Of a DNA stretch of 64,000 nt, positions 1-11,075 are shown piece after piece; position 1 is the stretch's first letter, and the number at the start of each line of letters is the position of its first letter. Below the pieces are notes generated by a model. The model saw only the letters and a list, made by a program, of their open reading frames with translations, did not search any database and was not told where the DNA came from. Both the position numbers and the translations under genes were made by a program. The stretch covers positions 62,001 through 126,000 of the forward strand of contig NW_004451524.1 of assembly GCF_000321225.1 (NCBI RefSeq). The letters run 5' to 3'. This stretch comes from Odobenus rosmarus divergens. Lineage: Eukaryota; Chordata; Mammalia; Carnivora; Odobenidae.

Positions 1-49
1 TTGCTCTCTTTCTCTCAAATAAATAAAGCTTTTAAAAAAAAATAAAAAG
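1..49 (+). mobile_element. Can-SINE, 3' tail only
   Basis: CT-rich stretch followed by CAAATAAATAAA and an A-rich tail, the standard 3' end of carnivoran tRNA-Lys-derived SINEs. The body lies outside the window to the left. Confidence 0.85.
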
Positions 50-1677
50 TATGCTGAATAGAAAGGAGAATGAAAGAAATCCCAAAGTTTCAGGCTAGGG
101 TTAGGAAAACCTTGGGGAGGTTTTCGAATATTGAGTGTGGTTCTGAAATCATCACAGACCCTGAGGAGGAGACAAGTCTTTTTCTGAAGTACTATTTTAA
201 AATGACAATGAATGAAGATTAATTCCCAGTCATATAAGAATACAGTTTTCACTTCTAGGCTCCAAAGCAACTCTTAAAAACAAAACAAAACAAAAAACTC
301 TTTTGTATCATTTATATATTGAAGAAAAATAAATAGATAAAAAGCCATGGTAACAGCAAGCTTATCACTGAAGTGATTCTGATAGATAAAATCAACGTTT
401 TTGGTGGATAAGCTCCACTAATGCTAATTGTTTTTCTTGTTTGACTCCTGGATCTTAACTTTATTCATGCTAGAATACTATTGAGATTTTGGTACTAGTA
501 CTGAAAAGATGGGAAAACTCCTTTCTAAATACTTATAGTCAGAATAGGCGAATATACATTTGCAAAAATTAATTGCACAATGAAAACCTGCTGCATAATC
601 TGCAAGTCTGCTTCAGCTGAACCATCATGCTGAAGTCAGTTTGTTTGCTCAGCCCTGGTAGAGCAGGACCTTTCCCCGTGGAAGAAAGCAAAGATGTACG
701 AGCCACTGTTTGTGAAAGCCAGATGGTGTGGAGTTCTTTCTAAAAGGCTGGGAACATCACCATCTTCTGAAGGAGGAAAGTGAATAAATGCCACCCCTAT
801 TTCTTCCAAAGCTAAATGTTCTCGCTTTTTTCCAATTTGATTTTCTCAACCGGAGAAAATCTTTCTCTTTGTCCTCTGCCAGGTGCCAGAAGTCTTAGAG
901 GAGAAAAAAAGCCAAGAAGTCTCAGGAATCACTGCAAACAGTCTGGTCAGCTGGGACAGTGGCATCTGTGGCTGATGTGGCTTTAAATTCCTGGCTGGAA
1001 AAATATGTACTTGGGTTGCTCCACCATTGAGGTATAGCTTCCAAGATTGTTTGCTTCATTATAATTCACTTCTGTAAGTTTTTTTTTTTTTAATTGAGAT
1101 CTTCCTTATAGAAATCTCTTATGTTTTACTGCTTCGATGATGAGCGGAGATTAGCTTTGCATTTGCAAAATTAAATTACTTTCCCAAAGTATTTCTTAAT
1201 TTTCATGCAGATGCCACTGAAAATTTCAAGAGAGTGAAAAGTTGTTAGCTGCACTTTAAATACCAGAAAATCTCTGTGTGGGAAGGAGAGGGGAAGAGTG
1301 TGAAATTACTTTTATTTTAAAATTGAACATAGGGGTATTCATTCTGCAGAATCCACATCTGGAGAATAAGTACCTGAGGGGAAAATGCTTTCATAGTTCA
1401 AATTTTGAACATTTTTAGTATCAAACATTTGGATCAATATCTACCAAGGAAAAACAAAAGGTATTAAAAATGAAGTGTGATCAGCCCCTGTATCATGAGA
1501 GCGGGGTCCTGTGAGACACCCCAACAATGTTATCAATGAGTTGAGATCTATCACAATAGTCCCTCTCTGATGTCCTTCTAATTCCATATCCCCTTCCCAT
1601 CTCTAAAACAACAGAGTTCAGGAATTCCATAATGGTTTACTTTAATACACTTTTGTTGAAGAGGAAAATCATCTTCC
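50..1677. other. Unique sequence, nothing recognised
   Basis: AT-rich non-repetitive DNA with no long open frame and no repeat I can name. A T-run at 1079-1092 is the only simple-sequence feature. Confidence 0.6.
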
Positions 1678-2345
1678 TGTTACCTCTTAGGTTCAGTGCC
1701 TGCAACCTGTGAATTAAATTGATGAATGAAAGATGAACAGATGAAAGGTTTATTTGTGTGTACACAAGAGCCAATACAAGAAACAGCTGGTGGCTAAATG
1801 ATTAAAGTTAAAGGTTTATATACCAAACTTAGCAGGGGAGAGGGAGTGGGGAGGGATGGCTTCTATGGGAGGAACAAATGGGTTTTTAGGAAAACAAATG
1901 GGAGATAAGAAAGTTTGTGATAATGTCTGTCTATACAGGTATGAGTAGTCTTTCTGTTTTCTTCAGGGTCATAAAACTCCCACAAGAGAGGGGATTTATG
2001 GTAGTTTTACTCTAGGTTTCTCTCCTTGGAGGAGAATTCCCAAAGAGGGAATTTAAGGCAGTCCTCATTTCTCAGAAGTGTCTGTTTTTAGTCAGATAAG
2101 GGAAGCTCAGAAAAGGCTTCTTTCTCCATATGTTGAATTTCCAGTGTCTTCAGCTTAAATATAATCTTTTATCAACTCTGGAGTTCCAAGTGAGTGGCCA
2201 CACTTTGAGGAATTCAGGTTACCAAAACTGACACTTCAGATGTGCTACAGTTAGTCTAGGATCAGTTAGTCCATAAAATATAAAGAGGAAGAAAAATGGA
2301 GGAGTTTTTCTTAATCCCCTTAAGTCTGAAAAACTCCCCTCTAGT
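1678..2345 (-). mobile_element. Solo LTR of an endogenous retrovirus (class I-like), minus strand
   Basis: Read on the minus strand, this has a retroviral LTR layout. A CA-rich, CTCC-rich U3-like part leads to a TATA box (complement of 1813-1824, GTATATAAAC-like). About 65 bases further on is an AATAAA signal (complement of 1749-1754), followed by a GT/TC-rich U5-like end near 1678 that begins TGTTACC on the plus strand. The left boundary is fairly clear. The right boundary (about 2345) is a guess, and no target duplication was found. No gag, pol or env sequence flanks it, so it looks like a solitary LTR. The family was not identified. Confidence 0.6.
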
Positions 2346-2501
2346 CTCTCTCTAAATGAACTGGCTACCTACCTTGAATGGCAAAAAGAAACTTTAAATT
2401 TTTTTCCAGGAAATTATCCACATACAAGGTTATCTGATTCAGTATCAAGTTCTGAATAACCCAAATGATATTAAATATTTGGTCAATCAGCTAGTACTTA
2501 C

Positions 2502-2684
2502 CAAAGATACATGACTGGCACATTGTAGCTTCCAAGTTTGGATTGAGCCTCTTGTCATTTGACATTGTCTGGAAAACATCTAGATCAGTAACAAACATGA
2601 GCAACCTGAGCCTTAATTCAATGATTTGCCTCATAGTGAGCATGTAATTGTTATGTACTTTTAGACTTTTAACCACGTTGTTGC
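2502..2684 (-). CDS. Candidate internal coding exon of an unidentified gene (exon B)
   Basis: 183 nt, open throughout in one frame. The acceptor is a pyrimidine-rich run followed by CATAAGAG just above 2684, and the donor TTTG|GTAAGTAC (intron starts at 2501) is a near-perfect 5' splice site. The exon starts with GC, the last two bases of a codon, and ends with one base, so it is a symmetric phase 1-1 exon of about 60 residues. The predicted peptide is helical in its middle (TMRQIIELRLRLLMFV) and ends near a CxxC pair (TMCQSCIF). Phase is compatible with the candidate exon at 13127-13334 and would give a Cys codon at the junction. Using the AG two bases earlier would create a stop codon at that junction. 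I do not recognise the protein. A chance open frame beside a chance donor remains possible. Confidence 0.5.
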
Positions 2685-3384
2685 CTCTTATGTGGGAAAA
2701 TGAATAGGTTCACTGTTCATGCTATAATAAATGAATGTCAGAGTTTTGAAGGGTGAATTCTGTTCATTATTCAGGTTGGACTTATTTATTAGAGACCTTT
2801 CTTCTAAATCATAATGAAAATCAGTGGCAGAATGAATCAATATATAAAATTATCTTTACCTACATTGGAGAAACAAATCTAATGGGTAAAGTAAAATCAA
2901 ATTCTACTGGCATCTCGTACATTTATAGAGCAAAATTAGTGGCTTTAGGCTTTGTGGGGTTTTTTTATACTTATTTACCAAACTAACGCTGGCCATAATG
3001 TTGAAATAAGTGGACTTTATTTTCTTTTCCTTCATTAAGGCTTCAGTTATTCTGTATTGGAAGAATCAACGGCATGAGGATCTTCAAATGTCTTGTACTG
3101 TTGTAGTCTTTATTTATGCCCTCAAGTGCTTTTCTGGTGGAAAAATCAAAACCGTCTAATCCATCTTGGTATTTAGTTAATAAGGAATGGTGCATGTTAT
3201 TATGCTGAACATCTTACCTAAAGATGTCATGTGTCAAGTACCCAGTGTTCTGGCGTCAAATGGGCAAAACATCCAATTTATAGAAATTTAAGTTTGATCC
3301 AGACACCCCAAGTATATACATGTCATCTGTCTAATATGTTTGCTGGTCTGTGGAAACCAGTAAAACCAAACCACCTGCTGTCTA
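2685..3384. other. Unique sequence, nothing recognised
   Basis: AT-rich sequence without recognisable repeats. Short open frames here have no splice context or family resemblance that I can support. Confidence 0.5.
3289..3308 (+). repeat. 20-bp direct repeat, copy 1
   Basis: TAAGTTTGATCCAGACACCC occurs here and again exactly at 3982-4001, 693 bp downstream in the same orientation. The flanks are not similar. Confidence 0.8.
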
Positions 3385-3475
3385 CATTAGGCTGTAAGCT
3401 CCATGAGGGTGTGGAGTCCACATGGAACCATGTTGCGGATACCCAGTGTATCCTACTGTGTGAGCATGTCTTATC
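3385..3475 (+). mobile_element. LINE2 3'-end fragment
   Basis: The block GGCTGTAAGCTCCATGAGGG followed by a degenerate ATACCCAGTG is the signature of the L2 3' untranslated end. It is short and diverged. Confidence 0.45.
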
Positions 3476-3981
3476 CCCCCCTTCTCTCTTTCATTTGAAA
3501 TTAATTATGAGAATTATTAGAAGCAAAAACAAAAACATGACCTGTGACTATGATAGATAAAAATAAGAGGAGGTCATCATGCTGAAATATCATGAACTCA
3601 TTATACTCTCTTCTAGGAAAAGAAAGACTAGAAGGAGCGTAATATGAAGAAGCCAATATTTATAAAGGTGATATTTATAAATTTGAAACAACATTATGAT
3701 TTGTTTTCCCTTGATGTTTTGAACTGTTCCTGACAGTATCTACATATTTGTTCTCCTTTCACTAGGATATATTTTTATTTAAAATGGATAAGGCAAGAGT
3801 AACTGAAAAATGGAGTGTATTAGCCACATATTTCTCTTCTTTCACATCTGGGACCTTGCAGACCCTAGAGAGAGCGCCTCTTCAGGACTAGCCAGTTCCT
3901 AAAGAGTAAGACTCCCCTAGGAGTATTCCCTTCATACAACCAATCCAGAGCCAACCACCTGCTTTTACTGAGCTCTCACAG

Positions 3982-4001
3982 TAAGTTTGATCCAGACACC
4001 C
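3982..4001 (+). repeat. 20-bp direct repeat, copy 2
   Basis: Exact second copy of the sequence at 3289-3308. Confidence 0.8.
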
Positions 4002-4374
4002 TGGACCACTGCCCACCTGCCTTAGTCACCCCAGCGCCAGGGACCAGACAGCTGTGCTTCAGAAACCACTGAAATTACTCAAAGTAGCCAATCCTAAACC
4101 TGCTTACCCTGGCTCACCTGTTCCTCCCTGCAGAAAGCACAATAAAGCCTCTTGCCCACATTTTTCCTTCATTGCCTCTACTTCCTGAGGGACCTTGGTA
4201 TTCTCCATGTGCCCCCCAGCCCACCCCCATCCCCCAGCATGGCATGCCCCCTCCTCTTGGGAACTGTAAGTAACACAGAGTCTTTTTTCTGTGGTGGTCC
4301 CTCCTGATCTGTTGGCTTCACCATAGATGAATAATAATATTTTCAAATAATAATACTTAAAACAATTTTAAGAG

Positions 4375-4480
4375 ATAGATGGTGTTACTGTTAATTTTGA
4401 GGAGAGGAAATGAAGCACCCGAGACTTCAAGTTGTCCAGTGTCACTTAGCAAATTAAGTAATCAGCTGGGACTGATATCA
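4375..4480 (-). mobile_element. MIR fragment
   Basis: Plus-strand text GAGGAAATGAAGCACCCGAG followed by TCACTTAGCAAATTAAGTAA matches the complement of the MIR core (TGAGGAAACTGAGGC, CACACAGCTAGTAAG) at low identity. Confidence 0.5.
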
Positions 4481-5731
4481 CAGTTTGCTCATTTTAAAAC
4501 AGGCACGTAGCGCACCTTTCATTACCTTTTCCTCCTCTTGGAGTTTTATTACTTCCTGTCCAGCTAAGAAGACACCCCCTGCTTTTGTTAGCTAGTACCT
4601 TCTCTGATCTCCTCCCAGAATTCTACAGCCTATAATACTGTTTTCTTGGTTTACAATCCTTGTGGGATGGACGGCATAGTATATAGTAGGCTATATACTT
4701 CTGAGGGCAAGGGCTTTGACTTTGGAAAGGACAAGCAGATATTCCAGAATCTCATTGAAACTGAGGAAATCTCCCAGCTCACTGCCTCCTGCAACATGCT
4801 GGGGTTCTGAAATGGTAAACTGCACCTCCTTTCTTTCCATCCCGAGGCTGGAAACAGTTGAAAGATAGGAACAGGAGTCAGACAGGTAGAGACCAACATA
4901 TGTGCTTTACTCCCGATAAAAACATCCTGGGTCCGACCGCTCCAGCTCTGACGCAAATGGGCTTCCTTGCCGTTTCCTCAGAATTTGGCAAAGGCATTCA
5001 TCCTGCCAAAGGCAGCAGGACATGGCCTTTCACCCTCTCAGGACTTGGCCCTGAAGAGACGAGGCTGGCCCTTGCCACTGGCTGGAGAGTGTCGTGCGTG
5101 CCCAGTTCCTCCTCACAACCTTACCAAATTTGACAGGAGACCACCAGGGAGAGGGATGACAGTCGGCTGTTGTCCTTCGTTCCAGCCAAGCTGTTGTCCT
5201 TCGTTCCAGCCAAGCTGTTTCCAGGGCGCTGTCACAGAGCCCGTGGAATGCTGGCTTTTCCGACGAACAGTCACATGACCTTGGGAAGCCATTTGACTCA
5301 TGTATTTCTCAGGTGCCCCACCTGTCAAGAACTCGTTTATAATGAGCACTCATAGGACTTTTGATGACTAAATGATAGACTATTTGCTCAGTAAACAGTA
5401 AGTAAATAGTAGTTACTGTGATAATTCCCCCCGCCCCCGCCCCAGGCTGTTTTCTGAATTCAGTTCCATTCTGTGATCCAGTAATTGTAAACTGAGAAAA
5501 AGAGGACTGCTTCCCTGGTGAAGTTGTTTTTTCCAGGCTTTCTTTATGTTCATAGAGGGAGAGCATAAACTTACTAAAACTATCAATAATAGACAATAAT
5601 AAAGGCCCATCCATTCCCTGTCGTGGGAGGCACTCTTGAGAAGGAAAGCAATTCATTTATGCTAATAAACTTAATTATGTTTATCCATTTATACAAATAG
5701 GCTGGGCAGTCTTTTCTAGGAATTGTACTTT
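4481..5731. other. Unique sequence, moderately GC-rich in 4.8-5.3 kb
   Basis: Several overlapping short open frames on both strands at 4.65-5.65 kb shadow each other and lack splice signals or family resemblance, so I treat the tract as non-coding. It contains the 24-bp tandem repeat listed separately. Confidence 0.5.
5166..5219 (+). repeat. 24-bp tandem duplication, about 2.25 copies
   Basis: The unit beginning GCTGTTGTCCTTCGTTCCAG is present at 5166-5189 and again without mismatch at 5190-5213, then a third copy starts (GCTGTT). The exactness suggests a recent local slippage or duplication. Confidence 0.9.
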
Positions 5732-5928
5732 CTTTTCTTTTTTTTTTTTTTTAAAGATTTTATTTATTCATTCATGAGAGACAGAAGGAGAGAGAGAGAG
5801 AGAGAAGCAGAGGGAGAAGCAGGCTCCCAAGGAGCAGGGAGCCTGATGCGGGACTTGATCCCAGGACCCTGGGATCACGACCTGAGCCGAAGGCAGACGC
5901 CCAACCATCTGAGCCGCCCAGGTGCCCC
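5732..5928 (-). mobile_element. Can-SINE, full length, with target-site duplication
   Basis: Minus-strand SINE. Reading plus: T-run, AAAGATTTTATTTATT, purine-rich GA repeats, GGGAGAAGCAGGCTCCC, the tRNA B-box complement TTGATCCCAGGACCCTGG, and GAGCCGCCCAGGTGCCCC at the head. The duplication TGTACTTT flanks it (5724-5731 and 5929-5936). Younger-type consensus. Confidence 0.95.
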
Positions 5929-5936
5929 TGTACTTT

Positions 5937-7203
5937 ATTTTCATCATCATCTACTTCGGCAGTCTGCATTTACTAAAGGCTTTCGTTTCGTATGTATGAG
6001 TTAATAGTTCTCCATTGGCTTTTGTTTACTTGCACTCACACTTGAGAGTCACCGTTTCAGAGCCGATACTAGGGCGGGGCCCTGTGCTGAGGGGTCTCAT
6101 TCAGCCCTTCTGTGATCTCAGGGAGTGGGCAGCTATCTCTGTGTTAATTAACTCGAGCTTCCGGGAAGCCAAGGGACTTGCCTGAGGTCCTATGGCTTAG
6201 AAGTGGCGGTGAGAAGGGAAAGCTCTACAGCAAAGAACCAGCCCTCTGCTTGGCTTCCGTCAGGCACCACTCCTCCCTTTAGCCCTTCTGAGGAGCTTCT
6301 GTCAAGCAGTAGTTATTCATGTGAGTCAGGTCTGTCTCCTGCCTCGTATTTAGATTTTCATTCCATTTCTTTTCAACAGATATAAAACGAAGTTAAGCCT
6401 CGTTTCTAGGGACTAGATCTTAGAGATCTTTTAGAGATCAGAGTTTCAAAGGAAGTGCCACATCATCAGTTCTGCCTTTAGGAAGTTTGCCTTTCACACT
6501 GAAAGAGATTTCTTAAGGCAGAAGAAAAGAAATGTGTGGTTTCTCTTTGGCGTAAAGCTCCCACGATGGCATAAATCAACTGTAAGGTGACTTCTTTGGG
6601 GGAATTCTTTAAAGAAGCTAAGCAGATGGCAATTTTAATTCGTCAGAGAAGCACCACTATTTAGTGATATGATTTAATTGATTCCTCTCTGAATCATCTT
6701 TTTAGAAATCTGAGGGGAAAAGAGATGCCCAAATATTCTAATTCAAAGAACTCCAGAATATTCTCCTTCCGGGACTCCACTGATTTAACCAACACTGCGT
6801 AGGAAGCCTGTCACTAAAAACACTTGTTAGAGTACCTTGGCTTCGGTATTACTGATGGCATTTCCAATCCCATTTGAAATTCCAGTTAATTCTAGTTTGG
6901 CTGTGACTTCCACGCTGAGTGAAATTAAATATTAGAATATGTGCTCCTCAAAGGTTTCATAGCAAACTTGTAGCCAGCGTCGTTTGTCTCACCATCTTCC
7001 TTTATAAAGCAGAAAAAGTAAGATGTGCCATCACTAACATCCCACCTGCTCCCTGCCATCTCTGTAGACTCAGGTACCAGATGAATCATATTCTCATTGA
7101 GCGTCGGGTGTTCATCACCTGAACATCCGTAGTCGTCAGGACCCTCAACACCATGGCTGCCCTTGGTTATGGTGGGTATTTATGCCTATGACCACCAGTA
7201 CCG
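5937..7203. other. Mostly unique sequence
   Basis: No gene recognised. A weak MIR-like patch is listed separately at 6120-6235. Confidence 0.5.
6120..6235 (-). mobile_element. Possible MIR fragment
   Basis: CCAAGGGACTTGCCTGAGGT followed by GGCTTAGAAGTGGC resembles the complement of the MIR core (GACTTGCCCAAGGTC, AGTAAGTGGC). Low identity. Confidence 0.4.
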
Positions 7204-7310
7204 AGGAAACCGAGCTCCTCTAGTCAAAGTGATACTCAGGATGAAAGTGAGACAAACCAGCAGTGAAACTTCGCTATTTGAACGTCCATATTTCAAACTA
7301 TGAACTCGAT
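7204..7310 (+). repeat. 107-bp dispersed direct repeat, copy A
   Basis: Aligns without gaps to 8708-8814. By eye I count 8 mismatches in 107 positions. Similarity stops sharply at both ends. It contains the motifs CTCCTCTAGTCAA, GTGAGACAAACCAGCAGTGA and TTTCAAACTATGAACTCGAT. Not a repeat family I can name. Confidence 0.9.
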
Positions 7311-7734
7311 CATGCACAACATGTATTGTTAATGCATTTAGGCACACCAAGTACTTTTCAGTGTTTAAGGCTTGCTCTGAGTTTTAAAAAAATTTCTTTG
7401 AAGAGGAAGAAATCAGAGAACACCCAAAGATGCACCCACTTCTATATTTAAGGTGCCATTCTGCCATTTTTGGAGCTCACAAATATCTTGGCTACAGAAA
7501 TATAAAATGTCACAGCAGAGAACAAACTGGATCCCCGTGACATCTCAGAGAAGTTATAGCTATTGAAATACTCTCACCATTGTAGAGAAGAAAATAAAAC
7601 ACAAGCATAGGGATTAAAGAAGCTAGAGTTTGAATCCTGTGTCATTGATTATTTATTGATAGATATTGTCATTTTTTATTAGTAACTCTCCATCACTTCC
7701 TATCTTTGTGATGTGTGATAGTAAATATTGGAAA
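7311..7734. other. Unique sequence, nothing recognised
   Basis: AT-rich, with no supported open frame. Confidence 0.5.
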
Positions 7735-7990
7735 TACTAATAGCAAAAATAACGAAAACGGATACTTCTTCATCACTTACTATGTGTCAGGTCCTCCTTT
7801 AGCACTTTATATATATTGTCTCAACCGCCAAAAACCACCTTATGGAGAGGGACTTCTTGTAGTCTTGCTTTCCAGATTAGGAAGCTAAAGTTTAAAGCGC
7901 TGTCAATTAGATAAGAGGTGGCAAGGTCCCGGGGTGGAGCCTAGATGCATTTGATATGGAAGTCCATACTCTTAACTGCTCACTTTGTCA
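7735..7990 (-). mobile_element. MIR, near full length, minus strand
   Basis: Plus-strand text shows the complemented MIR order: CTTACTATGTGTCAGGTCCT, TTTAGCACTTTATATATATT, then CCAGATTAGGAAGCTAAAG, GGCAAGGTCC, TGGAGCCTAGATGC, ACTCTTAACTGCTCA. Diverged, as expected for this old family. Confidence 0.75.
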
Positions 7991-8149
7991 CTGCATTTCC
8001 TAAGTCTCAGTCTATCCAACCAAAAGTTGGAGGTGTAATGTATTAACAGAAGGATTAAAGAAAATGAACAAATCTAAAGAGCTGAGGCCAGTGTTTGGGA
8101 CATAAGACAACGTAGGCACTATTAGGCCACATTTCATTTGGAAATGGAT

Positions 8150-8500
8150 ATTGCTGCAAGTGACAGAAGACCTGAATGAATATGATCGACGAAGCAAATA
8201 AAGGCTTAATTTTCTCATATAACAAGAAGTTCCAGGGTTAAGTGGCTTCCGGAGTCAGTTCAACAGTGCCATCAAGTAAAAACTGACATCCGTATGATTT
8301 GTTTGGTGTTGTGTCATGTTTGCAAAGTAGATACTGCCCCTGCAGATATTATGTCTTCCTTCAGAGATGGAAGAAAAAAGGGAGAGGGACACCGGCTTCC
8401 TCTCTCTCTCTTATCAGGAAAATGGGTCATTGGTCTTTATCCTGTGGGTTCATGGCCACTTCTTACTGCAAAGGAGGCTGGGGAAATGCATTTAGATTGC
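8150..8500 (+). mobile_element. Ancient interspersed repeat, family not named
   Basis: Ordered blocks (TAACAAGAAGTTCCAGGG, GAGATGGAAGAAAAAAGGGA, GGTTCATGGCCACTTCTTAC, GGAGGCTGGGGAAATG) match a mammalian interspersed repeat known to me only by appearance. Related copies appear at 22750-23100 and probably 29440-29880. Confidence 0.45.
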
Positions 8501-8707
8501 TTTTGCTTATCGTGCTTTAGATTTTTCTGGTGTCTGTGGTTTGGGGCAAAAGGACTAACAGGTTTGGTGTTGTCTTTTTATTTTTTTCAGTGAAGCATTA
8601 ACTCCATAGTCTCACCTTCACTGCTTTTAAAATTTTGTCCAATACTAGGCTATTTTCAGCTGGGAAAATATTCTGAACTGTGTGTCTAGGTAAGACAGGA
8701 TCCAGAC

Positions 8708-8814
8708 AGGAAACTGAACTCCTCTAGTCAAGCTGATACTCAGAATGAAAGTGAGACAAACCAGCAGTGAAACTTTGCTGTTTGAACGTCTATATTTCAA
8801 ACTATGAACTCGAT
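8708..8814 (+). repeat. 107-bp dispersed direct repeat, copy B
   Basis: Second copy of the segment at 7204-7310, same orientation, about 1.5 kb downstream, no gaps, roughly 92% identical by eye. Confidence 0.9.
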
Positions 8815-9969
8815 AAACCATGAGATGGTAAAGAGCACAGTAGTAATTCATAGAATATCTGTTAGATATGTGAGACCTGCGAATATGATAGATGAGGGAC
8901 TTGGAGGGAGGTCATCACATTCCTTTCAACTTTATTAAAATGTGGTGTAAGTAGTTTTAATTGCATTCTGCAGGCATTTGCTGAATGTGCAGTGTGAAGA
9001 GCCAGATGAGTTCTCCCACTTGGAGTGGGAAGGGATATTTGTATTTTGCTCTGTGGATGGGTCTACCTGGGGTCCAATTGTGTGAATGGTGCTGCTTTGA
9101 AGTTGCATCAGAGAATTAACAGTACCATACACTTAGTTCTATACTTGAAACACAAATTAATAAAATGTAATTTCTTCCTACAAGATGCTTATAAAGGCGG
9201 GAGGATAATTTTGCTGAACTACAAGACGGAAGATGAATATGATAAAGGAGCATAATAATGGCTCAAAAGTGCTTATTCAGTCCCTAGTATGATTAATTCT
9301 AAGGCTTTACAGGGGAAACATTATTTTTAACTAGAGAAGATTAGCATACTTGGCAAGCAGAAAATAATGAGGGAAGGTGTGGAGTGGGGAGGATACAGGA
9401 TATATTGAATGAAGTAGAACACTGTGGCTTGAATTCAGGGTGTATGAGGCATAAAAGAGAGAAAAATTAATTTAGAATCTGAAATGGGGAGGCAGTAAAT
9501 GACTTGCTAACTTTAATAATCAGGTTTTTTTTTCTTTATTCTGGCTATGATAGTTACCAAAGTTTTTATTATTTGAGGTGAGGTTGGGAATCATCATCAT
9601 TGTAGTTTTTGGAGATGTAAATTAGTCGTTATGTAAGATACCTTGGAGAGCTAAGAGTTTAGAGAAAGGATGGCAAGTGGATGTTAGTAAAATCACACAG
9701 GCAAGAGAAATAGGACAGATTAGTGTATAAGGAGCAATATTTGAGTTTAAGGTATAAAATCTCTCTCTTATTTTTTTAATCCGAAAATTGAAGGAAAAAA
9801 AAAAAGACTGTGTAGGAGGACCTAACTTCATTCAACAGAATATCCTCTGAATTCCTACTGTGTGCAAGGCATAATGGTATTAGCCATAAAAATGGGATCT
9901 ATGTCTTTCAACTTCTTCACATGACAGGTGGGGATAAAAAGTATCTGAATGACTCCTAGTAATAGCTGA
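8815..9969. other. Unique sequence, nothing recognised
   Basis: AT-rich. A short patch near 9840-9880 (TTCCTACTGTGTGCAAGGCA) could be a MIR/L2 3' remnant. No gene signal. Confidence 0.5.
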
Positions 9970-10918
9970 GGAGCTTACATTAGACTAACCTTCCAGCAGA
10001 TCACAATTATAACTCTAAGCCAATATAAGAAAGTAATATTTGAATGCACCTAGAAAATGACCAAATGCAGTCAGGAACTAGTAGATAGATGGTCTTTGAA
10101 AAAAAGAGAAATTCTCTGAATATGACTGATTCTACCAATTATGTTTTGCACGGGACCAAGACCTGGAGAAGAAAACCACAGTCTTACTGGTTTATAGCCA
10201 GAGAAATGGGAGTTTAAGGCTTCTTGAGTTTCTAGGATGTGAAGTGAGAAATCCCAGAAAGATGGAAGCTATGGAAGGGAAACCCCCAAATCCTTGTCCT
10301 TACCCGTGTACTTTGCATGTAGAGGGCAGATGCCAAGGTTGCCGGCAATAGCAGAAAGCCTGAAAGAACTAAGCAGGGATTTTAACTTCTACTCATCTCA
10401 GGGAGACAGTTGGAAGTTTGAGTTAGGCCAAGTTAACTGTTTTCTAAAACAAAAATCAGCACTTCAAGGAAGGAAAGCAGATTCCAGGGTCTCTAACATA
10501 TCATCAACAATATCTTCAATATAATAAAAAAAATTAGACATGCGTAGAAATAGGAAAATGTGACCCAAAATCAAGAAAAAAATAGTGCATGAAGACTCAT
10601 GGCCAGATAACTCAGATACTGTAATCAATAGACAAGAACTTTAAAATACATACTATAAACATATTTTCAAGAACTTAAAGGGAATTATGGCCATAATGAG
10701 GGATTAGAAAAATTTGAACAGAGTATTACAAACTCTAAAATAGAATTAAATAATTCTAGATCTTAAAAATAAGTATGTGAAATGGAACATTGACTGGATG
10801 ACCTTAAGAATATACTGAAGGTAGCAGGGAGTGGGGAACTTTTAAAAATGGAAATGATGATTGATTTCTTACCAAAAGAAGTCTGAAGGCAGTGTGACAT
10901 TTTAAAAATACTTAAAGA
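9970..10918 (+). mobile_element. Ancient LINE1 (L1M-type), 5' leader and ORF1 part
   Basis: From about 10150 the sequence follows the old L1 5' leader (GACCAAGACCTGGAGAAG, GGTTTATAGCC, CTTCTTGAGTTTCTAGGATG, TTTGCATGTAGAGGGCAGA). It then enters the ORF1 coiled-coil region (GACAAGAACTTTAAAATA, TTCAAGAACTTAAAGGGAAT, AAATAATTCTAGATCTTAAA, TTGACTGGATG). The reading frame is destroyed by stops and indels. It is interrupted by a SINE at 10919 and resumes at 11076. Confidence 0.75.
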
Positions 10919-11075
10919 GGGGAGCCTGGGTGGGTCAGTCAGTTAAGCATCTGTCTCTTGATTTCAGCTCAGGTCTTGATCTCAGGGTCAAGAGTTCAAG
11001 CCCTGTGTTGGGCTCCACACTGGGCATGGAACCTACATAAAGTAATAATAATAAAATTTAAAAAATAATAAAAAT
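10919..11075 (+). mobile_element. Can-SINE, older type, inserted in L1
   Basis: Head GGAGCCTGGGTGGGTCAGTC, then the B-box region AAGAGTTCAAGCCCTG and a shortened 3' end with an AATAATAATAAAA tail. An imperfect 15-bp duplication of L1 sequence flanks it (AAAAATACTTAAAGA 10904-10918; AAAAATGCTTCAAGA 11076-11090). The CT-rich 3' domain is missing. Confidence 0.9.

Noticed and set aside
3218..3249. Minus-strand micro-exon with donor TTTAG|GTAAGATG
   Set aside because: Only about 32 nt, a weak acceptor, and no independent support.
5723..6004. Frames across 5.7-6.0 kb and similar ones at 14833, 58220, 58688, 59844 and 61824
   Set aside because: All are translations of Can-SINEs.
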